Positions 26,094-41,461 of a DNA stretch of 64,000 nt are shown here, one piece after another; the stretch's first letter is position 1; each line of letters starts with the position of its first letter. The stretch is from positions 1,364,001 to 1,428,000 of the forward strand of contig NZ_JAHOOZ010000001.1 in NCBI RefSeq assembly GCF_019075875.1. Direction: 5' to 3'. Source of the stretch: Novosphingobium sp. G106. Its GTDB lineage: Bacteria; Pseudomonadota; Alphaproteobacteria; Sphingomonadales; Sphingomonadaceae. The notes below the pieces were generated by a model. The model made no database searches. It saw only the letters and a list, made by a program, of their open reading frames with translations, and had not been told where the DNA came from. The position numbers and the translations under genes were made by a program.

Positions 26094-26657
26094 ATGTCCC
26101 GCGTCACCGCCGTTAACAAGCCCAGCGACTATCCGGGCATGCCCGACGACAAGACTCGCGAGGATCTGGCTGCGCTGTTCGCGCATATGTTTCCCGGAGT
26201 CGAGAACCCGGAGATCGACAGTGCCCATTCAGGCGTCGCTATAGCCGCGCTCAATCCCGGCCTGGCCTTGCACCTGTCCAAGTTGAGCGGTTTCGCCGCG
26301 CTCCAGCTCGGGTGGTGCCAGCGCGCCGATCTGCGCGAGTTGGCGATCCAGACGGTGAATCTGCATTTCAAGTCCGACTATTCGGCGCAGTCGCGCTACC
26401 GCGCCTGGGAAGCGGTCGGCCTGCGCATGGAACAACTCGCCGCCCTGCCCTTCTGGAAGACCAGCCCGCTGTTCGACGACGAGCAGCGCCTCGTCATCGA
26501 ATATGCCGTGGCCGTGGTCAGCGGCGATGTGCCCGAGGGCCTCTTCGCCCGCGTCGTTGCCCGCTACGGCGAGAAGGGCGCTGTGGAGTGCACCGCGGTT
26601 GTCGGCATCTGGTCGATGTGGGCGATGCTGATCAACGCGACGCAGCCGAAACTCTGA
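26094..26657 (+). CDS. Carboxymuconolactone decarboxylase-like (AhpD fold) protein
   Basis: 187 residues from ATG 26094, with CAGGAGAG 6 bases upstream. The all-helical AhpD/CMD fold is suggested by LRELAIQTVNLHFKSDY and the later EYAVAVVSGDVPEGLFARV. The CxxC redox pair and the usual EHHVxxA pattern are missing (SRYRAWEAVG instead), so it is not a peroxidase partner. The role is unassigned. It is divergent from pnuC across 121 bp, and its 3' end overlaps the convergent glycerate kinase by 26 bp. Confidence 0.72.
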   Translation: MSRVTAVNKPSDYPGMPDDKTREDLAALFAHMFPGVENPEIDSAHSGVAIAALNPGLALHLSKLSGFAALQLGWCQRADLRELAIQTVNLHFKSDYSAQSRYRAWEAVGLRMEQLAALPFWKTSPLFDDEQRLVIEYAVAVVSGDVPEGLFARVVARYGEKGAVECTAVVGIWSMWAMLINATQPKL

Positions 26658-27462
26658 TCTCCAGCGGGCTCCGGTCTTCCGCAAGACTGACGAGAATATC
26701 GGCGCGCGGCGGCATCTCGGCGAGTATATGACGGGTCAGCCGCTCGTAGTGCTCGACGAAGCGCGCGACGCCGGTAGCGCTCATCAGTCCGGGTGCATCG
26801 GGCCCAACGCGTTCGCGCAGTTCCTGCTCCTGTTGCAGCCGCCAGTCGAATACGACGTCGAAGCTGGGCGCAGCGAGCAGGACCAATACGTCGATCCGTG
26901 CGAACAGCGTCTGGTAAACACCGGCCAGAGCGTCGTTGGCATAGCGTCGCCATATGCCTTCGGGATCATCCTGACCCTCGAGGACATTGATCGGCTCACG
27001 CAGAGCATCCCTATCCTGTGGACGGGCGCCGAGGCACCAGCCTTCCATGATGAGCAGTTGGTTCCCCTCGGGCGCGCGAGACCAGCGGCTTGGCGGGAAA
27101 CGATCGTCGCTCGCCTTGTCGAAGCGCGGCAATCGCACCGCTTCGCCGCATCCGAGCGCGTCTAATACGGCCAGCCCGATCCCGACGTCGTGGGTTCCGG
27201 GGACGCCTCTGGTCCGCAGCAGCGGATGCACCGAACGCGCCAGCTCGTCGCGCTCCGCCCGCGTCAGGTAAAGGTCGTCGAGCGACAGCGTGGCCGCGGG
27301 AATCCCCTTGGCGCACGCGGCCTCCTCGACCGCCCGTGCGAGTGTGGACTTGCCGCTGCCCTGTGCCCCGCAGATTCCGAGGACCATCGGGCGGGCTCCC
27401 GTGTGACTCGAAACGGCGTCGAAAATCGCGGCGAGAACTCGGGGATCGGGTTCGACCGGCAT
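26632..27462 (-). CDS. D-glycerate 3-kinase-like P-loop kinase
   Basis: 276 residues from ATG 27462. The Walker A GAQGSGKST lies near residues 34-42, followed by LSLDDLYLTRAERDEL and HPLLRTRGVPGTHDV, hallmarks of the plant/fungal-type glycerate 3-kinase family. It phosphorylates D-glycerate to 3-phosphoglycerate, which could feed the enolase step encoded later in the window. It is the last gene of the tetR-MEKHLA-kinase operon, starting 4 bp after MEKHLA. Confidence 0.85.
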   Translation of the reverse strand: MPVEPDPRVLAAIFDAVSSHTGARPMVLGICGAQGSGKSTLARAVEEAACAKGIPAATLSLDDLYLTRAERDELARSVHPLLRTRGVPGTHDVGIGLAVLDALGCGEAVRLPRFDKASDDRFPPSRWSRAPEGNQLLIMEGWCLGARPQDRDALREPINVLEGQDDPEGIWRRYANDALAGVYQTLFARIDVLVLLAAPSFDVVFDWRLQQEQELRERVGPDAPGLMSATGVARFVEHYERLTRHILAEMPPRADILVSLAEDRSPLEIRVSAASR

Positions 27463-27466
27463 CGCA

Positions 27467-27925
27467 CTACACCGTGAAAGTCGCAGCTTGTCCCTGCCTG
27501 ATGCCCTCGGCATCGATCAGGTTCCAGACGATCGCCTGCTCGATCCGGAAGCGGCGACCGGTCGCCGAGATCCGCAGCCCGGCATAGTCGTCGATGAAGC
27601 CGTCCTGGGATACGCGGTCGAGCAGCATCTGGCGCTCCTCGCGCTGCGGCGCTTCGGCCGACAGCCGCGAGGGCAGCGCGGTGAAGCTGACCACGTCGGT
27701 CTCGAAGGCAGCCAAGGCTGCCCGGTTGCCGAAGAAGAAAATCGGATCGGCTTCGATGCCGTGCGCCACCACCGCATCGGGCGCATTCCACAGCGCGGTA
27801 ACCACATCATCGCCTGGCGCAACCAGCGAACGGCCGAGCAACCGCTCGAAACTCGTCGCTATCAACGCAATGCGGTCCAAGGCCTCCGGCCCGCGATAGC
27901 TCGGCGGGACCGGCTCCGCGGTCAC
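27467..27925 (-). CDS. MEKHLA domain protein
   Basis: 152 residues from GTG 27925, overlapping the TetR stop (GTGA). The sequence SFERLLGRSLV, LWNAPDAVVAHGIEADPIFFFGN, LPSRLSAEAPQREERQMLL and the closing IWNL-type strand match MEKHLA, a PAS-related sensory fold. In bacteria it occurs as a stand-alone protein of unknown ligand. Being coupled to a TetR gene and a glycerate kinase, it may sense or modify a metabolite. Function not assigned. Confidence 0.85.
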   Translation of the reverse strand: MTAEPVPPSYRGPEALDRIALIATSFERLLGRSLVAPGDDVVTALWNAPDAVVAHGIEADPIFFFGNRAALAAFETDVVSFTALPSRLSAEAPQREERQMLLDRVSQDGFIDDYAGLRISATGRRFRIEQAIVWNLIDAEGIRQGQAATFTV

Positions 27926-28668
27926 AAGTCGATGGCGGGTCGCGGGATCTGCAGGCCTGCCCGCTCGGGCGCCCGGATCGCGCGCAGGACGAAGCCGAGA
28001 TAAAAATCGAGCAGCTTGTCGAGCGAATAATGGGCAATCGCGTCGATCGCGGAGCCGTCTTCGTTCTTGAACCAGTCGGCGCCGGCATTGAGCATGCGGA
28101 TGACGGTCGAGATCGTCAGGTAGATGTCGAGTTCGGGATGGAACAGACCGTCCCTCACCCCGTCGGACAGGACCGAACTCCATGCATCGTAGGAGGCCTT
28201 CTTGGCCTGGACGATGTAGTGGAAATAGTCGCTGCGGCGGAAGAACTTCCGCTCGTTGAAAACGATGGCATAGACCTCCTGGTTCGAGGTCAACCGGTGC
28301 AGTTCCATCATCAGCAGGGCGACGAAGCGCTGTTCGGCATCCATCGGCATCGCAGCGATGCGCTGGGCGTCGTCGCGCGAGGTCACCACCGCGTCGCGGA
28401 CGATCTCCTCGAGGATTTCCTCCTTGGTGGCGAAGTGGTGGTAGAGGCTGCCCGAAAGAATGTGCACGTCGTCGGCGATCTGGCGCACGGTCGTGGCCTC
28501 GAACCCGAATTCGGCAAAGCGGCGCGTCGCGGCGGCAAGGATTAACTCGCGGCGATCCACCGCCGGCGCGCCTTCGGCCTTGGCACGCCCGCCGCGCCGG
28601 GCCGGTTTCGGCTTCGTCGCAGCCGTTTCGTTTTTCCCTGTACGCAGCGCCGTTTGCCTTGTCGCCAT
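27922..28668 (-). CDS. TetR/AcrR family transcriptional regulator
   Basis: 248 residues from ATG 28668. A basic 38-residue N-terminal arm (KPKPARRGGRAK) precedes the helix-turn-helix, which spans about residues 40-85 (ILAAATRRFAEFGFEATTVRQI, then LSGSLYHHFATKEE). The ligand domain resembles the KstR2-like group of TetR proteins that bind CoA thioesters of steroid or fatty-acid degradation, but the effector is unknown. A perfect palindrome lies 33 bp upstream of its start. First gene of a three-gene operon. Confidence 0.9.
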   Translation of the reverse strand: MATRQTALRTGKNETAATKPKPARRGGRAKAEGAPAVDRRELILAAATRRFAEFGFEATTVRQIADDVHILSGSLYHHFATKEEILEEIVRDAVVTSRDDAQRIAAMPMDAEQRFVALLMMELHRLTSNQEVYAIVFNERKFFRRSDYFHYIVQAKKASYDAWSSVLSDGVRDGLFHPELDIYLTISTVIRMLNAGADWFKNEDGSAIDAIAHYSLDKLLDFYLGFVLRAIRAPERAGLQIPRPAIDL

Positions 28669-28700
28669 CAGTTCACTGACCCCTCAGCGGCCGCAGGAAC

Positions 28701-28720
28701 CGCCAATCAAGCGATTGGCG
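28701..28720. promoter_or_regulatory. Perfect palindrome CGCCAATC-AAGC-GATTGGCG, candidate TetR operator
   Basis: Eight-bp arms with a 4-bp centre, 33-52 bp upstream of the tetR start in a 139-bp spacer. Size and position suit autoregulation by the TetR dimer. It is also 88 bp beyond the stop of the upstream glucosidase gene and could act as a hairpin, but no T-run follows on either strand. Confidence 0.5.
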
Positions 28721-28807
28721 CGCCGGCCGAAACGCTGGCCTAGCAGGCGCGGCGCGCTTTTGCGAGCCGAGTTCATTTTCTTTGCCCACGCCCACGCGAT
28801 ATTGTGT

Positions 28808-30400
28808 TCAAGCGGCAACATAGAGCGCGCCGTAGCCGGGCATCTGGGTGAGCGTGGCGCCGTTGATCGACAAGATCGGGTTGCCGGCAAGGTCCGCAGG
28901 CAATGCGATCGGTTTCGGAGAGAGATTGAACAGGCAGCGGATGCGGGAGCGCCTGGCCACGCGATCGAAGGCAAGCAAGGCGCCGTCCGCTGCACTCTTT
29001 TCCAACGTGCCAAGGCGCAAAGCGGGGTGAGTCTTGCGCAAGGCGAGAAGCTGGCGCGTGACGGCGAGTTGCGATGTCTCGTCGTCTTGCTGAAGCTCGG
29101 CCGCGCGGGCGAGGTTCCTTGACGAGAACGGCAGCCAGGGCACCCCCGTGGTGAATCCGCCCTGCGCTTGGTCGCGCCAGGGCATCGGCGTGCGCACGCC
29201 GTCGCGCGACAGGGTCAACGGCCAGTTGGCGATGGCTTCTGGATCCTGCAGCAATTCGAACGGAATCACGTCCTGCTCTAGCCCCAGTTCCTCGCCCTGA
29301 TAGACGATGATGTTGCCCCTGAGCGCCGCCAGCAGCGCCATCTTCATCCGCGCGAAGGGCGCCATATCGGAGGGCGCACACCAGCGCGATACGGCGCGCG
29401 GCGCGTCGTGGTTCTCGAAAGCCCAGCTTGGCCAGCCCCCGCCCCGCGACCAGCGCGCCAGGGCATCGACCATCACTTCGGGCGTAAGCTCGGGCGCATA
29501 GAGCAGGTCGAAACCATAGGCGCTGTTCAGCCGATACTCGCCCCGCGTGTAGGCCTGCATCTCGGCGATCGCCTTGTCGCCGCCGACTTCGGCGACCGTA
29601 TGGATCGCGCCGTATTCGTCGCAGACCGCGCGAATGCGCTCGATGAAGGCGATGACGCCCGGATGCGACTGGCTGTAACGCTTGATCTGAAAGTCGAACG
29701 GCCGCGTCCTGATCCGGCCGGTATCGGGCGCCGCCGGATTGTTGCGCAGCTTGAGATCGTGCATCGAATGGTTGAGCGCATCGAGCCGAAAACCGTCGAC
29801 GCCGCGCTTGAGCCAGAACCGCGCCACGCCGAGCAGCGCGTCCTGCACCTCCGGGTTATGCACGTTGAGCTGCGGCTGCTCCTTGAGGAAAGTGTGCATG
29901 TAGTACTGGCGCCGGCGAGCGTCCCAGGTCCAGGCCGGACCGCCGAAGACCGACTGCCAGTTGTTGGGCGGCGTACCGTCGGGCTTGGGATCGGCCCAGA
30001 CGTACCAGTCCGCCTGCGGCCCCTCGCGCTGTGCCCGGCTCGCGGCGAACCAGGGATGCAGGTCGGAGGTATGGGCATAAACCTGGTCGACGATGACCTT
30101 GAGGCCCAGCTCGTGCGCTCTGCCGATCAGCGCATCGAAATCGGCCAACGTGCCGAAGATCGGATCGATGTCGCAATAGTCGGCCACGTCGTAGCCGAAA
30201 TCGCGCATCGGCGAGGTGTAGAACGGCGAAATCCAGATCGCATCGACGCCAAGGTCGGCGACATAGGGAAGCCGTTCGGTGATCCCGCGCAGATCGCCGA
30301 TGCCATCGCCGTTGGTGTCCTGGAAGCTGCGCGGATAGATCTGGTAGATCGCGGCACCCCGCCACCAGGGAGTGGCCGCCGAATCCCGTTTTTCCCTCAT
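28808..30400 (-). CDS. Alpha-glucosidase (GH13, oligo-alpha-glucan hydrolase)
   Basis: 530 residues from ATG 30400, with GGAGA 6 bases upstream; an in-frame ATG at 30433 lacks a ribosome site. This is a GH13 TIM barrel. The N-terminal WWRGAAIYQIYPRSFQD motif is typical of alpha-glucosidases, and LKVIVDQVYAHTSD carries the first conserved region. The nucleophile Asp is in GFRLDALNH near residue 204, the acid/base Glu is in HTVAEVGGD near 270, and NHD in FENHDAPR completes the site. No signal peptide, so it is cytoplasmic. It degrades maltooligosaccharides from glycogen and is divergent from the glg operon. Confidence 0.92.
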   Translation of the reverse strand: MREKRDSAATPWWRGAAIYQIYPRSFQDTNGDGIGDLRGITERLPYVADLGVDAIWISPFYTSPMRDFGYDVADYCDIDPIFGTLADFDALIGRAHELGLKVIVDQVYAHTSDLHPWFAASRAQREGPQADWYVWADPKPDGTPPNNWQSVFGGPAWTWDARRRQYYMHTFLKEQPQLNVHNPEVQDALLGVARFWLKRGVDGFRLDALNHSMHDLKLRNNPAAPDTGRIRTRPFDFQIKRYSQSHPGVIAFIERIRAVCDEYGAIHTVAEVGGDKAIAEMQAYTRGEYRLNSAYGFDLLYAPELTPEVMVDALARWSRGGGWPSWAFENHDAPRAVSRWCAPSDMAPFARMKMALLAALRGNIIVYQGEELGLEQDVIPFELLQDPEAIANWPLTLSRDGVRTPMPWRDQAQGGFTTGVPWLPFSSRNLARAAELQQDDETSQLAVTRQLLALRKTHPALRLGTLEKSAADGALLAFDRVARRSRIRCLFNLSPKPIALPADLAGNPILSINGATLTQMPGYGALYVAA

Positions 30401-30446
30401 GCCGTCTCCGCTCGCTGATGGCGTGCCCCGCATAGCATGTGTTCGC

Positions 30447-30480
30447 TTGTGCACGCGAATTCTTATGCCGCAATGCACAA
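30447..30480. promoter_or_regulatory. Inverted repeat TTGTGCA-N20-TGCACAA between GH13 and glgP
   Basis: Perfect 7-bp arms, 20 bp apart, in the 214-bp divergent promoter between the glucosidase and the glycogen operon. The spacing equals about two helix turns between arm ends, compatible with one regulator dimer touching both arms. It could control both directions; no regulator gene is adjacent. Confidence 0.35.
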
Positions 30481-30614
30481 TCAGCTTGTCGAACCGCGGT
30501 GCTCTGCCTTAGCCATGGCAGCGGAGGCACGGAGGAGGAAAGAGTCGTCGCCGTTGCCGGCGGCAGGGGTGCTCATATCCTTGCTCCGGCGCCCAGAAGG
30601 GGAGCGTTCCTGCC

Positions 30615-33042
<2,428 letters not shown>

Positions 33043-33046
<4 letters not shown>

Positions 33047-35208
33047 AGCCACCGGCAAGCGCGATTGAATCCCTGCTGGAAGGCACACACGCCGATCCGT
33101 TCTCGCTTTTGGGAGTGCACGAAGGGCCGAAAGGCGCTTTCGCCCGTGCCGTCCTGCCCGGTGCGGAGACGGTGGAGGCATTCGATCTCTCGGGCAGGAA
33201 GCTCGGCAAGCTCAAGCAGATCGACCCGCGCGGGCTGTTCGAGGGACCGGTCAAGGGCGGCCAGCAGCCGGTGAAATACCGCTGCGTCGCGGGCGAGCAC
33301 GAGTGGTGGCTGACCGACGCCTACAGCTTCGGCCCGGTGCTCGGCCCGATCGACGATTTCCTGATCGCCGAGGGCACCCACCTGCGCCTGTTCGACAAGC
33401 TCGGCGCCCACCCGATCGCGCATGAGGGCGCCGAGGGCGTGCATTTCGCCGTCTGGGCGCCCAATGCCCGGCTCGTCGCGCTGGTCGGCGACTTCAACGA
33501 CTGGGACCACCGCCGCCATCCGATGCGCTTCCGCAAGGACATCGGCGTCTGGGAAGTGTTCGTCCCCGACATTGGCCTCGGCCGCGCCTACAAGTACCGG
33601 ATCACCGCGGCCGACGGCACGGTGCTGCCGCTCAAGGCCGATCCATTCGCCTTCGCTTCCGAGCTGCGCCCGAAGACCGCCTCGGTCACCGCACTGCCCG
33701 GCAAGGACGATTGGGGCGACGCGGAGCACCGCGACTATTGGGCCTCGGTAGACCCCCGCCGGCAGCCCATCTCGATCTACGAGGTCCACCCCGGCTCGTG
33801 GCAGCGCGACCAGCACGGCTGGTTCCTGAGCTGGGACGCGCTGGCCGAGCAACTCATCCCCTACGTGGCCGAACTCGGCTTCACCCATATCGAATTCCTG
33901 CCCGTCTCCGAACACCCCTACGACCCGAGCTGGGGCTACCAGACCACGGGGCTTTATGCCCCTTCCGCGCGATTCGGTGACGTCGCCGGCTTCGCCCGCT
34001 TCGTCGACGGCGCGCACCGCGCCGGCATAAGCGTGCTGATCGACTGGGTGCCTGCACATTTCCCGACCGACGAGCATGGCCTCACCCATTTCGATGGCAC
34101 CGCGCTCTACGAGCACGACGACCCGCGGCTCGGCTTCCATCCCGACTGGAACACGGCGATCTACAATTTCGGCCGCCGCGAGGTGGCGAGCTTTCTCGTC
34201 AACAACGCGCTGTTCTGGGCCGAGCGCTATCATGTCGACGGACTGCGCGTCGATGCCGTCGCCTCGATGCTCTACCGCGACTATTCGCGCAAAGCCGGCG
34301 AATGGATCCCCAACAAGGACGGCGGTCGCGAGAACTGGGAAGCGGTCGACTTCCTACGCGCCACCAACAAGGCGCTGTACGGCAGCCATGCCGGTGTCAT
34401 CACGGTGGCCGAGGAATCGACCTCCTGGCCCGGCGTCTCGCTGCCTGCCTATGACGAGGGCCCGAAGACCAGCCTCGGCTTCGGCTTCAAGTGGAACATG
34501 GGCTTCATGCACGACACGCTGAAGTACATGGCGCGCGACCCGATCCACCGGCAGCACCACCACGACGACATCACCTTCGGGCTGATGTACGCCTTCGCCG
34601 AGAACTTCGTCCTGCCGCTGAGCCACGACGAGGTCGTCCATGGCAAGGGCTCACTGCTGAACAAGATGAGCGGCGACGACTGGCAGCAGTTCGCCAACCT
34701 GCGCGCCTACTACGCGTTCATGTGGGGCTACCCCGGCAAGAAGCTGTTGTTCATGGGCCAGGAGTTCGCCCAGCGCCGCGAATGGAACGAGGACCGTGCG
34801 CTGGATTGGGACCTGCGCGGCGCTCCCGCGCACGAAGGCGTGCGAAATCTCGTGCGCGATCTCAATCGTACCTACCGCGAGAAACCCGCCCTCCACGCGC
34901 GTGATTGCGAGGGCGAGGGCTTCGAGTGGCTGGTGGTCGACGATGCGCAGAACTCGGTCTTCGCCTGGCTGCGCAAGGCACCGGGTGCGAATCCGGTCGC
35001 GGTTATCAGCAACATGACCCCTGCCCTGCGCACCGGCTACCGCCTGCCCCTGCCGCACGACGGCGCCTGGCGCGAAGTGCTGAACAGCGATGCCGCGGCC
35101 TATGGCGGCAGCGGCAAGGGCAATCTCGGCCAAGTCACGGCCGAACACGGCGGCGCTCACGTCACGCTTCCGCCACTGGCGACGATCATGTTGGAGTACG
35201 AAGGCTAA
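33043..35208 (+). CDS. glgB: 1,4-alpha-glucan branching enzyme GlgB
   Basis: 721 residues from GTG 33043, overlapping the glgP stop by 4 bp. Domains in order: N-terminal GlgB N1-like region (about 1-100), CBM48 (about 105-205, [17 protein letters not shown]), GH13 barrel and C-terminal all-beta domain. The nucleophile Asp is in GLRVDAVAS near residue 404, the acid/base Glu in [10 protein letters not shown] near 456, and [10 protein letters not shown] gives the third carboxylate. It makes alpha-1,6 branches in glycogen. Normal length for the family; second gene of the glg operon. Confidence 0.97.
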
Positions 35209-35231
35209 ATGCAGAAAACGGAGTACCCGCG

Positions 35232-36487
35232 ATGAGGGAGAGGTCTGGACAACCGCTGGCACGCGACGCCATGGCCTACGTGCTCGCTGGCGGTCGCGGC
35301 AGCCGGCTCAAGGAGCTCACCGACAACCGCGCCAAGCCCGCGGTCTATTTCGGCGGCAAGACGCGGATCATCGACTTCGCGCTGTCGAACGCGATCAATT
35401 CGGGCATCCGCCGCATCGGCGTCGCCACGCAGTACAAGGCGCACTCGCTGATCCGCCACATGCAGCGCGCCTGGAACTTCATGCGGCCCGAGCGCAATGA
35501 GAGCTTCGACATCCTCCCCGCCTCGCAGCGCATCGACGAGTTGCACTGGTACGAAGGCACCGCCGACGCGGTCTACCAGAATATCGACATCATCGAGGCA
35601 CACGATCCCAAGTACATGGTCATCCTGGCGGGCGATCACATCTACAAGATGGATTACGAGCTGATGCTGCGCCAGCATGTCGACTCGGGTGCAGATGTCA
35701 CCGTCGGCGTCTTGGTAGTGCCGCGCGGCGAAGCCTCGGGCTTCGGCGTGATGGCGGTCGACGAAGAGGACAACATCATCTCCTTCGTCGAAAAGCCCAA
35801 GGATCCGCCGGGCATTCCCGGGAATCCCGACATGGCGCTCGCCTCGATGGGCATCTACGTGTTCAACACCGATTTCCTCTTCGAGGAACTGCGCCGCGAC
35901 GCCGACGACGCCAATTCGACGCGCGATTTCGGCGGCGACATCATCCCCTACATCGTCAAGCACGGCAAAGCCGTCGCGCACCGCTTCACCGCCTCGTGCA
36001 TCCGCGCGGCCGAGGAGATCGAGGAATACTGGCGCGACGTCGGCACGCTCGACGCCTATTTCGAAGCCAACCTCGATCTCACCGACACGGTCCCGCGGCT
36101 CAACATGTACGACCGCGACTGGCCGATCTGGTCCGACGCCATCGTTTCCGCCCCGGCCAAATTCGTCCACGACGAGGAAGGCCGCCGCGGCATGGCGATC
36201 ACCTCGCTGATCTCGAACGACTGCATCGTCTCGGGCGCGACGGCACGGCGCAGCCTGCTGTTCACCGGGGTCAAGATGGGCTCGTTCTCCTCGGTCAACG
36301 AGGGTGTGATCCTACCCTACTGCAACATCGGCCGAGGCGCGCGCCTCAGCCGCGTGATCATCGACAGCAGCGTACGCATTCCCGAGGGACTGGTGGTCGG
36401 CGAGGATCCCGAACTCGACGCCCAGCGCTTCCGCCGGACCGAGAGCGGCGTCTGCCTGATCAACAAGGCGATGATAGACGCGCTGAA

Positions 36488-36491
<4 letters not shown>
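35232..36491 (+). CDS. glgC: Glucose-1-phosphate adenylyltransferase GlgC
   Basis: 419 residues from ATG 35232, with GGAG 9 bases upstream, 23 bp after glgB. It makes ADP-glucose from glucose-1-phosphate and ATP, the committed step of glycogen synthesis. The nucleotide loop [19 protein letters not shown] (about residues 19-37), the catalytic-site [12 protein letters not shown], and [10 protein letters not shown] are all present. The left-handed beta-helix C-terminus carries the allosteric region. Its stop overlaps the glgA start (ATGA). Confidence 0.97.
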
Positions 36492-41369
<4,878 letters not shown>

Positions 41370-41461
41370 GTGGTATAAGTAGACATTCGGGCTCGCCGGG
41401 GGACTCGGCAGGTTTCAACTCACGATAATAGCGCGTCAAGCGCGCAAACGGAGGGGATGTC

